This document shows, piece by piece, positions 21,877 to 33,115 of a stretch of DNA of 64,000 nucleotides; position 1 is the stretch's first letter; each line of letters starts with the position of its first letter. Where the stretch lies: positions 38,848,345 through 38,912,344 of the forward strand of contig LS997562.1 of assembly GCA_000469685.2 (NCBI GenBank), given 5' to 3'. Both the position numbers and the translations under genes were made by a program. The notes beneath the pieces are model-generated. The model was given only the letters and a program-made list of their open reading frames with translations. It ran no database searches and was not told the origin of the DNA. Source of the stretch: Haemonchus contortus (taxonomy: Eukaryota; Nematoda; Chromadorea; Rhabditida; Trichostrongylidae).

Positions 21877-22011
21877 TTATTCTTTCGAAAGCGTCATCTT
21901 TTCTTTCGAACCACCCTCCTTTGTTTTACTTTCCCGTGACCCTTCATTTGACGTTTCTTTTGATCCTTTTACCTTCCTTTTCCCTCCTTTTCCAACCGCT
22001 CCTCCCACATG
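21877..22011 (-). CDS. Family X cytoplasmic tail exon, copy 2
   Basis: 135 bp: 44 Lys/Glu/Ser/Gly-rich residues ending MTLSKE. Copy 3 at 40,612-40,746 has the same length and stop with about ten amino-acid differences. Confidence 0.75.
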   Translation of the reverse strand, partial: HVGGAVGKGGKRKVKGSKETSNEGSRESKTKEGGSKEKMTLSKE

Positions 22012-24598
22012 CTATAAAAAATCTCTCTTCCGCTATAGTACGGTGATTAAGTGCCACTGGAATGAATGTAATGAATGTGACTGGTTACCTTGTTTCTCTT
22101 GCCTTTTCTCAACATAACTGCAATAATTGCGATTATTACAATGAGAGAGATAGCGAAAGCTGCTGGGATTGCAAGACTGAAAAGACATTGTCAGTGGAAG
22201 GAATATAAAGTCAATCATATGAGTCACTGAAAGTCTGTGTGTCAACTTTGGCATCAATGACTGTAAAAATCAATGGTAAAGGCTGAAGGGTCTCTAGCCC
22301 TGCCCCTCTCCTGTTCTTTTCCACCAAATCATTTGCTAAAGGGTTCCTAGCCCTGCCCTTCTCCTGTTCTTTCCCACCCTGCCCCTTTCCTGTTCTTTTC
22401 CAAATCAGGGTACAATGGCCAGAGTTGCCAGAGTGGCCAGAGTTGCCAATACAAATGTTTCATTTTTGCCTTTCGCATTAGCTCCTCAATTCATTCAGAA
22501 AGAACCGTAGAAGAGAGTTCTGGATACCACTTCGTCCAAACCCGAGTATAACCCATGAACTTACCCATACTGTCCAAGAAATGAATCCATTAGCTGCGGC
22601 TCGCCAGCCTACAAATATTCATTTTTCAGCAGACCTCGTGAGGAGTTAAAGAAAACAACTCAGTAACCAACTATTAGGATATGTAAACGCCTTTTTACTG
22701 TCTCATATCAACAGATACAACATAAAGAGCAGAAAATAGGAAGATTTGCCCCTTAACTTTTTAGCTTCATTGTTTTCCGTATACTTAATCAGCTGTTTTC
22801 CTTATTATGTACCTCTCGCCAAATACACAGTATAATTAAAATGCCTGTGGCGCTTTATATCCCGGTAGTACCTGATTACTGCTATCGAGCATAATCGTAT
22901 CGCACTGTATATAACGAGCTAAGTGTGGTGGTTTGTTGGTGTGTGTTTTTGACCAAAAATTCATAATTCCTTTCCCCGTAAACTTAGAGCGGTGGAATTT
23001 GTTGGAAGCGCAGTAGGCGGCAGGACGAGAATACTTGTATGGTAGGTGACAAAACTGGGGCGTGTCAAGAAGAAGGAGAAGAGCAAGAAAGAAGAAGAAG
23101 GCAACTTATTTGCAATCATGGGACCGGTTATCGCAACACAAGCAAGCACAACGACGTGACTTGTTTCAGAGACTGCAGGAAATCTAAGGGAAGACTATTC
23201 CCTATAGGCCTGGTGTGATTGTTCGGTATGTATGCCAACTTACAGTGTGTGTCGTTGAGACTACCCCCACACCCAAAACACTTATCAATTCCTAACTAGG
23301 CACGGCATATGTAACTGCAACGGCAACGTATCTGGACCTTTTCGACTGACCACTGCTTGATTGTATAAATTGCTGTGTAATGATGATATCGCGCCGAAAG
23401 CTACTCCGACCAATCTACCTTGATGATCCAATTTTTCCGACAACCTATAGTTGATGTGTCTACAACATTCTGCACTGCCAATGGTACCGATAGGATTAGC
23501 TCATCAATCGAAGGAATTCTTCTTGAAATCCTACATCCAAACAGCTGGGTGCCCAGCGAATTTGCGTACTCAGTAAACATCTCTTTGGAATTGATTGACC
23601 CTGGGCTCCCCAAATCGATAAACCCTATGTATGATTAGAAAAGTTTCGATCGTGTGAAAGAGGGATAATCGCAACACATGAATTTTTTGAGAGGTCCAAG
23701 TCAAGGTTAGCTACGTGTATAACATCCAAAAGCTTTTCATCATAATCCTTTTATTTCTACGTCAAGTTGCTTGTTATTGATATATGCTTTGTTTGTCTCA
23801 CACTAATTTCTCTTCTCGTTTATCACTCTCGTACTTTTATGGCTTCTTCTTGCGCTTCCGTTTATCCACGAGCGACATACGCAACCGAATATTATTACGA
23901 ATTACTTAACGCTTGTACCTCGATTTCGAGAGTGATTCAGCGGCCTGCAGAACTGGTCACATAAGGGCGATAGAGCAGTTCTCACGTCATAGGCAGTGGA
24001 AAACTTCTGCTTCTTTCCACGAAGAGTGAGTGAAGAGTTAAATGGGAGGACGGACAAATGATAGCCGAAGTCTAGTTTCGTTTTGGAACGCTACGATGTG
24101 ATATTGTGAATTGCGAATCCTTCCTGATCATCCTTACTATACCTATTCATAATGCTCCCGCGCATCTGTCTTCATATCTGGTGATTCTTTCTCCATAAAT
24201 ACACAACTTGATTCCACAAAAGCCTGGATTCAAGAAAAAAGAAAGTGGAGCGAGCAAGCCACTGTATGTGCTGGGTATCCGTACCGCATTTTCATTTCTG
24301 CCACTACACCTCCAAACGATGCGCACCCATAAATGAGATCACCTATTACTTCGTGAAGATGCTAGTCATGCGGATTAACGGCAATCCCACTTGACAACGA
24401 TGCTCACCTCTGTTTTGCTGGTGCTAAATGATTCCTTATCAGGTATAAATCCCTGGTCATCATATGCGGATGTTCCCGGAAGTGTTGTGGACCTTCCCGG
24501 AAATTCGAAGTCGGAGGTCGTCGCGAACGTCGTAGGAACTTTTATCGAGGTAGTCGACGTAGCTGTTGCAGTAGTTTGTCTTGTGGTAGTCGCCTCAT
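21877..24598 (-). CDS. Family X type I membrane protein, copy 2
   Basis: Five exons read leftwards, unknown function. S/T exon 24598-24408 (TTTTTGTTACAG acceptor, GTGAGC donor): Thr-rich TTTRQTTATATSTTSIK, then acidic SAYDDQGFIPDKES. Exon P 23624-23419 (CATACATAG acceptor, GTAGAT donor): 68 residues with two Cys (LFGCRISRR, TIGCRKNW). Linker exon 22608-22565 (TTTGTAG, GTAAGT): AGEPQLMDSFLGQYG. Transmembrane exon 22176-22089 (TTTTCAG, GTAACC): LAIPAAFAISLIVIIAIIAV followed by a basic stop-transfer MLRKGKRNK. Tail exon 22011-21877 (TTTATAG): 44 residues, KGSKETSNEGSRESKTKEGG inside, TAA stop. The last four exons join in frame with phases 0, 2, 0. The S/T exon ends in phase 0 but P needs phase 1, so a small exon between them is missing. 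Everything 5' of the S/T exon has been replaced by the palindrome, so the copy is probably headless. Confidence 0.65.
22089..22176 (-). CDS. Family X transmembrane exon, copy 2
   Basis: 88 bp, 29 residues, about 21 of them a continuous hydrophobic helix, followed by basic residues on the tail side. The opposite frame would be Cys/Asn-rich and is not kept in length in copy 1. Confidence 0.75.
22620..23418. other. Intron of X copy 2 with a type-A repeat fragment
   Basis: 22,905-23,060 has the 5' motifs of type-A repeats (GTATATAACGAGCTAAGTGTG, CAAAAATTCATAATTCC). 23,060-23,110 is GAAGAAG-rich. The same insertion is at 41,515-41,780 in copy 3, so it predates the duplication. Confidence 0.55.
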
Positions 24599-24602
24599 CT
24601 GT

Positions 24603-27600
24603 AACAAAAATCATCAAATGTCTATCCCTGAATTCAGCATAGTTCCACCATGGGCGGGTGGGGCGCTCCAGCAGTTGCATGCTTGGAAGAAAAAAAAACT
24701 TGTCTCAAAATTTCCTAGAATCAAGAAAAAAGGGGTTAGAGACGTAATAGATGGAGTTGGGTGATTCCAAAGGCAGGGCACGAGCTGAAGTTGTCAACCG
24801 AGGTCAGTACTCACGTATGTGTAATGTATGTTAAGAAACGTTGTGGAGAATAAGTACGGGTATATACTAGCAATCGAAGAGCACAGGTCTTTGAGGCAGG
24901 AGAAGCGTGCACCGAACTGAGGTAGGCAAGATCAGTAGCTCAGCAATCGTTTTAAACGTACGGATCAGCAAATGAAGATTGGCTTGTTGTTAATGGAGGG
25001 CAATGCGGCCGTGGACGGAGATAAGACCTGAAGCTCGAAATATCCTCGAAGTTCTGAAAAAAAAACGGAGAGGCTGACAGTGGAAAAAACTCAATCAAAG
25101 AAAGTAGGTGGGATGTTTGACAAGGTGGGAAAAGGAGATCAAAAATTGACTGCTCCGATAAAGCACATTCTAGAATGAGTGGGCATCTTAACTACTTCTT
25201 AAAAAGGCATAAGCCGGGCGATCCGACTGCTCTGCACGATATTAAATCGAATTGTGTCAGCAAAATGTATACAAAAATTACATTAAAGCCATGCGAAAAT
25301 GTGGGAAGAAGGAATTGTGATCGACACTCTTTCTCAACCAGTAATCCTTAGGATTCTGAGTTAATACTATTTGGGTGAGGACAGTGTTGATACGAACTCG
25401 GTTCTGGCAAGAAGATCGCTGCCCAGTGTCTATCAGAGATTTCTCTATGAAAAACACTGGACATAGACCTTTTTATGCACATGAAACAGCGTGTTTATAA
25501 CCGTTGGTGTTAGCTGGCAGTACGGGTTGCTTTCGGAATGGGATGGTTTAGTTCTTCACCATGGTTCTCACTGCGAGCAACAATAATGACACGAGCATGT
25601 TTCGATCCATTTTAATACCCGCTGGGCTTCACACGCTAATGCGTGCATCACATGCCCACTACCGCTTACCTACGACTTGTTAGAGGTTGTTAGAGGACCA
25701 ATATGAACAGTATCGGTTGAATTCCCATTTCATAACTGTTTCCTCACCGCGCTCAAGTGACATTCACACTCTTCATCGTGCCTACGTGACTTTCGGAAAG
25801 ACGCTCGAACGGGCATACAAAAAGACACACAAAATTACCGCTTTATATGTAAAGACAGTCGGACCGCGCGGCTAACGCAGGGCTTTCCTTCTTCTTCAAA
25901 TTGTAGTAATCGGTAACCCCCACCCCTCCAATTTTTGGATTGAATGATGTTTTTCTGATCACGAAATCCGACACACTCTATGTACACAACTTTAACGCAG
26001 AACCCGGAAGGAGGGGAGCTGGCATAAACAAGGCAGCGCCAGTAGTATTCAAAGTGTTACGCCTACAAATAAAAGTGTCAATCGGTTGCTCTTCATCTTG
26101 AAAATAAGGAACCATTAAAGGTTTAACTGATAGGCAACCAAAGAATTGAGTAGTACTCACAAATATTCTCAGGTGATAATAACACCATTATCAGATGTCG
26201 TTATCACTAGACCTTCTTTCCTCCACGGGTACATCATTAGTTGAGAATCCCAAATCATTGGCGGTCCGATGAGCTTTGTCGTAAATGATGTCAAAACATA
26301 AAGTGAACTTGATCTTCCACCGAGTTACAAAACTTGCTGAGTAGCGGTGGTAATCTATGTAATAGTAGTAATCATAAATACATCGTAAATACCACAGGAG
26401 TTAAATTCAGTTGGTAAGTGCTCTTATCAGTCGTTATCAGCTATTATCAGTTTCTATCACGTCTACGATCCCGCCATACTCCACATTACATGCCAAACTG
26501 TCAAGGCTCCACTATTAATGTCATTATTATAGTGGCTCTACGCTTTTCAGGATTTTCATTGGCCCTTATCATTTTTATCGGCTCCTGGCCTGGCACCAAC
26601 CGTTCTCGATCCCGTCACCGAGACTAAAACAAAAATTCGGTTCAGCACTCGGCTCTCATGGTAACCCCTGCCTTACCCCACCACCCACCCCGTGTCCTTG
26701 CCCAAAGCCTCTTTTCGACGCGTCATATATGTGACGGGTAAAAATTTACGTGTTGGCACGTGCCGGATTACTGTAAGAGCCGAGTGCCGGACTGAATTTT
26801 CGTTCCTGTGTCACCGAGTACCTACGATCCTGTCATATCTTACAAAACCTATTAAAATTCCAAGATTCCATTGTTAGCAGAAAGTGCGCTAGAGATCTGG
26901 GGGCTCTCGCCTTCTATGGTTTCTTATCAGTCCCTATCACTTGCTATCATTCCCTGTCACCGATCATTAACAGTTCCATCACATTCTACATCACCTGCCG
27001 AAGTGCCAAGACTTCATCGTTAATACAAAGGGAGTTATGGGTTCTGAGACTTTTGCCTTCTTAGGCTTCTTATCAGTTTCTATTGATTGTTCTCACTTCC
27101 TATAACACACCATCAGGGTTTCCATCCTTCGCGCTTTTCTTTATCAAATTTGAATGCTTTAGCTTCAATGGGAGAGGAGCTATGAATTTTCGGTCAGACA
27201 AACACACACACAAACACACCAACAGACACACTTAGCCGATTATATAAGTAGAATGTAAATTCCACTATTTGGCTGGAATTCGCGACGTTATCAAAGATGT
27301 AGGTTGTGTGTAACCTATCGATATTGTGAAAACATTGCGACAGAGTTCCCATTGCAAACTTGTAAATAGGGTCTGCAATGATGTAAGAAAATGAGAGATT
27401 TTTTTAGGGAAGTGAACTGGACAGAACAGTTTCTTGCTCAAGGTTTTTCAAGGAATTGAACTAAGCGTACCGTTCTGAAGAAAAAAAACTGCGCATTTTT
27501 TTCAGAATGTCTTCTGTGGTCCTGTGCGATAGTCTTCTATATCTCACTTGCCCAAGAAGGAGGAAGTAAAAAACTTACTTTTTGCTATGTTGGGAGATGG

Positions 27601-29132
27601 TATCACGATACCGCGAGTTTTACAAATACATTAATAGTAGCTAAAAAACTCTCGGTGAACAAAAATCTTCTCTCAAAATCTCCAATTTGCTGAATATTTT
27701 GGAAGGCAGCCGTCAAAATCAATTTATCGAAGAAAACTACACTCCACCTATCCCTTATCCTATTAACATTCTGAATTTTAGGGTGAAATACAGAAATTGA
27801 AAAACCCCCATTCCTACTGTTCCGCCAAAAATTTTTTTAAAAATAAGTATGGAGCGGTCGAATTCGAAGCTTCCGGTTTCTACTCTGGTGTAAGTTAAAA
27901 CTACTTTTTCCAGTTTTTCTTCCCGTAAATATTTCCCAGCTCTCCCGGATTTTCCTCTGTTTCTGCTACGTCGTCGAACGCAAGACAAAAGAGGATTCAA
28001 CGCAGCGAACTGAAGAATGATTAGTTGTACAAACAGGCCCTTATGTAAGGTACAAAAAGAGCGGTAGGTCTAATGGTCATCTTGATCTAAGACCCTGAGA
28101 CGTTTAATGCGCGAGACAAGATCAAATGCAGGGCGGGATTGGGATCTACAGTTTTCCATCCCTTCACACAGTTACAACTGTTGGATTACTTGTAAGATCT
28201 CTACTGCTGCCCGTTGATGTATGAGACCACTGTTGTCCACCTTTGACACCAGATTTGATTATTCTAGACGGTATCTCGACCTCATGGAATCGCTGCTTAG
28301 TCTCTTATCTTTTAATGAATAATTTATTGTTTTTCCTGCACTTCATATTCTGGCTGTGGATGTGGATCTTCTAATGAATAATTCATTGTTTTTTCTTCAT
28401 TTCATATTCTGACTGTGGATGTCAATCCAATGCCCCTAGCAAGAAAATAATTGTTTTCTAGCACAGCTTCGTCGAGAATTCGATTCCATATGCCGTTAAA
28501 AGGAATTCTGCTATCACAATCCTACTCCTTGCCTCATTACTATCGTGCAGCGTTTGCTTCTCTATTGCAGAGATTTGTTGTTAATGTTTGCATCACTAGC
28601 AACTTCTTTCTCATATGCTTCGTACTGCCACCCATCTCTTTGCCATCTCCAACATCGTCGAAGCTACCTTCTCCAAGAGCTGAATTCCACTGCTTCCCAA
28701 CTAGATTTTGCACTCGACTTCATTGCGTAACCCTTTTTCCTTTCTGATCCATCGTGATTCTTCATGTTTCATCTCCCATCGAACCATAGATATCCGAAAC
28801 CCGTGATAAACACTCCATAGAAAAAAATCCAAAATTCGGCAATGATATGGAAAGTGCTTGATTCGATTGATGAATTGATGAGCATTACCGCTTCTAAAGG
28901 CACAGTTCACGATAATTTCGAGGTACTCCTTTTTGTTCGAAAAGAGAAATTGTAAGTTGGGAATAGTTCATCGGTAGTGAAGAAAGCGAGAAAATTCGCG
29001 AATTTCGCGAAAAATAGGACTTCTCAAAAGTTGGAAAAGTATAATTCGGACGATATCACCATGACGACAATAACTTAGTAGGGGTGTTCGGACGAGATTT
29101 CAGTTGTTGCAATTGTGCAAAGAGATGACTAC
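24603..29132 (+). repeat. Large palindrome, left arm (4.53 kb)
   Basis: Near-identical inverted copy of 29,601-34,131 (positions sum to 58,733-58,734). Scanning showed only scattered single-base differences (for example about 24,681, 26,693, 27,895, 28,132 and 28,697). It contains, from the outside in: sequence related to 59.9-60.9 kb, type-B and type-A repeats in reverse (25,620-25,890; 25,890-27,240), TGATAA-rich tract, and family Y exons a and b reading plus. The outer edge is 5 bp upstream of the S/T exon of X copy 2. Confidence 0.95.
27506..27889 (+). pseudogene. Family Y exons a and b, left palindrome arm
   Basis: Exon a 27,506-27,612 (TTTTTTTCAG acceptor; CLLWSCAIVFYISLAQEGGS) and exon b 27,782-27,889 (GAATTTTAG acceptor, GTAAGT donor; GEIQKLKNPHSYCSAKNFFK). 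Both open, joined in phase 0. Exon a ends at GCGAGT instead of GTGAGT. No exon d follows: the palindrome centre intervenes. The gene fragment points towards the spacer. Confidence 0.6.
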
Positions 29133-29600
29133 GTGTGGGATTGATTACCGCCCACTGCTTTATCCCTCTATACTTTAGAATCAGCGAATGAGTGAGAATC
29201 CGAAATTCTGTCCAATAGACAAAATGAAGACATCAAATAAAATCAACGCTTGTGGTGTATTTTGAAGTGAGAAATCGCAGAATAAATTTTTTCCGGCTCG
29301 CAACATAATATTCTCCTTGGAAACAATATCGCTGGATCCGCATGCAGTGCTGAGAGAATCGCGCTAGGCTTATTGCTATTGTGGTTCACTGTCAATATCT
29401 TTGGATGGGAGGTCATCATACGATCCTCGGTTTCAGTGAGTTATAAAGGCTTAAAGATTGTGCCGTGTGTATCCTCTGACGAGTTTCATCGGCATTGTAG
29501 AGCTTCTACCATTCACAACGGAACCCACGTAGGAAGTTCAAACAGCTTGCTATTACCAATAGCGACAGTGAGGAGCAGTTCTGTACAGTTCTTGCTTGAT
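29133..29600 (+). repeat. Palindrome spacer (468 bp)
   Basis: Single-copy within the palindrome but identical by eye to 54,773-55,240 from 29,137 on. The first 50 bases (29,137-29,186) are the 3' tail of the family-1 SINE, cut off from its head. The rest aligns, more diverged, with 3,400-3,700. Confidence 0.93.
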
Positions 29601-30843
29601 GTAGTCATCTCTTTGCACAATTGCAACAACTGAAATCTCGTCCGAACACCCCTACTAAGTTATTGTCGTCATGGTGATATCGTCCGAATTATACTTTTCC
29701 AACTTTTGAGAAGTCCTATTTTTCGCGAAATTCGCGAATTTTCTCGCTTTCTTCACTACCGATGAACTATTCCCAACTTACAATTTCTCTTTTCGAACAA
29801 AAAGGAGTACCTCGAAATTATCGTGAACTGTGCCTTTAGAAGCGGTAATGCTCATCAATTCATCAATCGAATCAAGCACTTTCCATATCATTGCCGAATT
29901 TTGGATTTTTTTCTATGGAGTGTTTATCACGGGTTTCGGATATCTATGGTTCGATGGGAGATGAAACATGAAGAATCACGATGGATCAGAAAGGAAAAAG
30001 GGTTACGCAATGAAGTCGAGTGCAAAATCTAGTTGGCAAGCAGTGGAATTCAGCTCTTGGAGAAGGTAGCTTCGACGATGTTGGAGATGGCAAAGAGATG
30101 GGTGGCAGTACGAAGCATATGAGAAAGAAGTTGCTAGTGATGCAAACATTAACAACAAATCTCTGCAATAGAGAAGCAAACGCTGCACGATAGTAATGAG
30201 GCAAGGAGTAGGATTGTGATAGCAGAATTCCTTTTAACGGCATATGGAATCGAATTCTCGACGAAGCTGTGCTAGAAAACAATTATTTTCTTGCTAGGGG
30301 CATTGGATTGACATCCACAGTCAGAATATGAAATGAAGAAAAAACAATGAATTATTCATTAGAAGATCCACATCCACAGCCAGAATATGAAGTGCAGGAA
30401 AAACAATAAATTATTCATTAAAAGATAAGAGACTAAGCAGCGATTCCATGAGGTCGAGATACCGTCTAGAATAATCAAATCTGGTGTCAAAGGTGGACAA
30501 CAGTGGTCTCATACATCAACGGGCAGCAGTAGAGATCTTACAAGTAATCCAACAGTTGTAACTGTGTGAAGGGATGGAAAACTGTAGATCCCAAACCCGC
30601 CCTGCATTTGATCTTGTCTCGCGCATTAAACGTCTCAGGGTCTTAGATCAAGATGACCATTAGACCTACCGCTCTTTTTGTACCTTACATAAGGGCCTGT
30701 TTGTACAACTAATCATTCTTCAGTTCGCTGCGTTGAATCCTCTTTTGTCTTGCGTTCGACGACGTAGCAGAAACAGAGGAAAATCCGGGAGAGCTGGGAA
30801 ATATTTACGGGAAGAAAAACTGGAAAAAGTAGTTTAAACTTAC

Positions 30844-31227
30844 ACCAGAGTAGAAACCGGAAGCTTCGAATTCGACCGCTCCATACTTATTTTTAAAAAA
30901 ATTTTTGGCGGAACAGTAGGAATGGGGGTTTTTCAATTTCTGTATTTCACCCTAAAATTCAGAATGTTAATAGGATAAGGGATAGGTGGAGTGTAGTTTT
31001 CTTCGATAAATTGATTTTGACGGCTGCCTTCCAAAATATTCAGCAAATTGGAGATTTTGAGAGAAGATTTTTGTTCACCGAGAGTTTTTTAGCTACTATT
31101 AATGTATTTGTAAAACTCGCGGTATCGTGATACCATCTCCCAACATAGCAAAAAGTAAGTTTTTTACTTCCTCCTTCTTGGGCAAGTGAGATATAGAAGA
31201 CTATCGCACAGGACCACAGAAGACATT
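30844..31227 (-). pseudogene. Family Y exons a and b, right palindrome arm
   Basis: Mirror of the left-arm pair: exon a 31,227-31,121, exon b 30,951-30,844, same GC donor after exon a. It reads towards the spacer, so the two partial genes converge and neither has downstream exons. Confidence 0.6.
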
Positions 31228-31489
31228 CTGAAAAAAATGCGCAGTTTTTTTTCTTCAGAACGGTACGCTTAGTTCAATTCCTTGAAAAACCTTGAGCAAG
31301 AAACTGTTCTGTCCAGTTCACTTCCCTAAAAAAATCTCTCATTTTCTTACATCATTGCAGACCCTATTTACAAGTTTGCAATGGGAACTCTGTCGCAATG
31401 TTTTCACAATATCGATAGGTTACACACAACCTACATCTTTGATAACGTCGCGAATTCCAGCCAAATAGTGGAATTTACATTCTACTTAT

Positions 31490-32880
31490 ATAATCGGCTA
31501 AGTGTGTCTGTTGGTGTGTTTGTGTGTGTGTTTGTCTGACCGAAAATTCATAGCTCCTCTCCCATTGAAGCTAAAGCATTCAAATTTGATAAAGAAAAGC
31601 GCGAAGGATGGAAACCCTGATGGTGTGTTATAGGAAGTGAGAACAATCAATAGAAACTGATAAGAAGCCTAAGAAGGCAAAAGTCTCAGAACCCATAACT
31701 CCCTTTGTATTAACGATGAAGTCTTGGCACTTCGGCAGGTGATGTAGAATGTGATGGAACTGTTAATGATCGGTGACAGGGAATGATAGCAAGTGATAGG
31801 GACTGATAAGAAACCATAGAAGGCGAGAGCCCCCAGATCTCTAGCGCACTTTCTGCTAACAATGGAATCTTGGAATTTTAATAGGTTTTGTAAGATATGA
31901 CAGGATCGTAGGTACTCGGTGACACAGGAACGAAAATTCAGTCCGGCACTCGGCTCTTACAGTAATCCGGCACGTGCCAACACGTAAATTTTTACCCGTC
32001 ACATATATGACGCGTCGAAAAGAGGCTTTGGGCAAGGACGCGGGGTGGGTGGTGGGGTAAGGCAGGGGTTACCATGAGAGCCGAGTGCTGAACCGAATTT
32101 TTGTTTTAGTCTCGGTGACGGGATCGAGAACGGTTGGTGCCAGGCCAGGAGCCGATAAAAATGATAAGGGCCAATGAAAATCCTGAAAAGCGTAGAGCCA
32201 CTATAATAATGACATTAATAGTGGAGCCTTGACAGTTTGGCATGTAATGTGGAGTATGGCGGGATCGTAGACGTGATAGAAACTGATAATAGCTGATAAC
32301 GACTGATAAGAGCACTTACCAACTGAATTTAACTCCTGTGGTATTTACGATGTATTTATGATTACTACTATTACATAGATTACCACCGCTACTCAGCAAG
32401 TTTTGTAACTCGGTGGAAGATCAAGTTCACTTTATGTTTTGACATCATTTACGACAAAGCTCATCGGACCGCCAATGATTTGGGATTCTCAACTAATGAT
32501 GTACCCGTGGAGGAAAGAAGGTCTAGTGATAACGACATCTGATAATGGTGTTATTATCACCTGAGAATATTTGTGAGTACTACTCAATTCTTTGGTTGCC
32601 TATCAGTTAAACCTTTAATGGTTCCTTATTTTCAAGATGAAGAGCAACCGATTGACACTTTTATTTGTAGGCGTAACACTTTGAATACTACTGGCGCTGC
32701 CTTGTTTATGCCAGCTCCCCTCCTTCCGGGTTCTGCGTTAAAGTTGTGTACATAGAGTGTGTCGGATTTCGTGATCAGAAAAACATCATTCAATCCAAAA
32801 ATTGGAGGGGTGGGGGTTACCGATTACTACAATTTGAAGAAGAAGGAAAGCCCTGCGTTAGCCGCGCGGTCCGACTGTCT
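31490..32880 (+). repeat. Type-A Helitron-like repeat, right arm
   Basis: From TATATAATCGGCTAAGTGTG through TGATAA-rich sequence (31,640-31,810; 32,280-32,310) to hairpin GCCCTGCGTTAGCCGCGC near 32,851-32,868. The paralog at 57,080-58,255 has the same layout. Confidence 0.65.
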
Positions 32881-33115
32881 TTACATATAAAGCGGTAATT
32901 TTGTGTGTCTTTTTGTATGCCCGTTCGAGCGTCTTTCCGAAAGTCACGTAGGCACGATGAAGAGTGTGAATGTCACTTGAGCGCGGTGAGGAAACAGTTA
33001 TGAAATGGGAATTCAACCGATACTGTTCATATTGGTCCTCTAACAACCTCTAACAAGTCGTAGGTAAGCGGTAGTGGGCATGTGATGCACGCATTAGCGT
33101 GTGAAGCCCAGCGGG
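32881..33115 (+). repeat. Type-B Helitron-like repeat, right arm
   Basis: Directly follows the A-type end. Ends with hairpin GCACGCATTAGCGTGT (33,087-33,102) and GAAGCCCAGCGGG, a degenerate CTGG end. Confidence 0.65.

Noticed and set aside
28451..28747. 98-codon frame repeated in both palindrome arms and at 55,626-55,922
   Set aside because: Identity comes from recent duplication. The diverged copy at 3.9-4.2 kb does not keep the frame and no splice sites fit.
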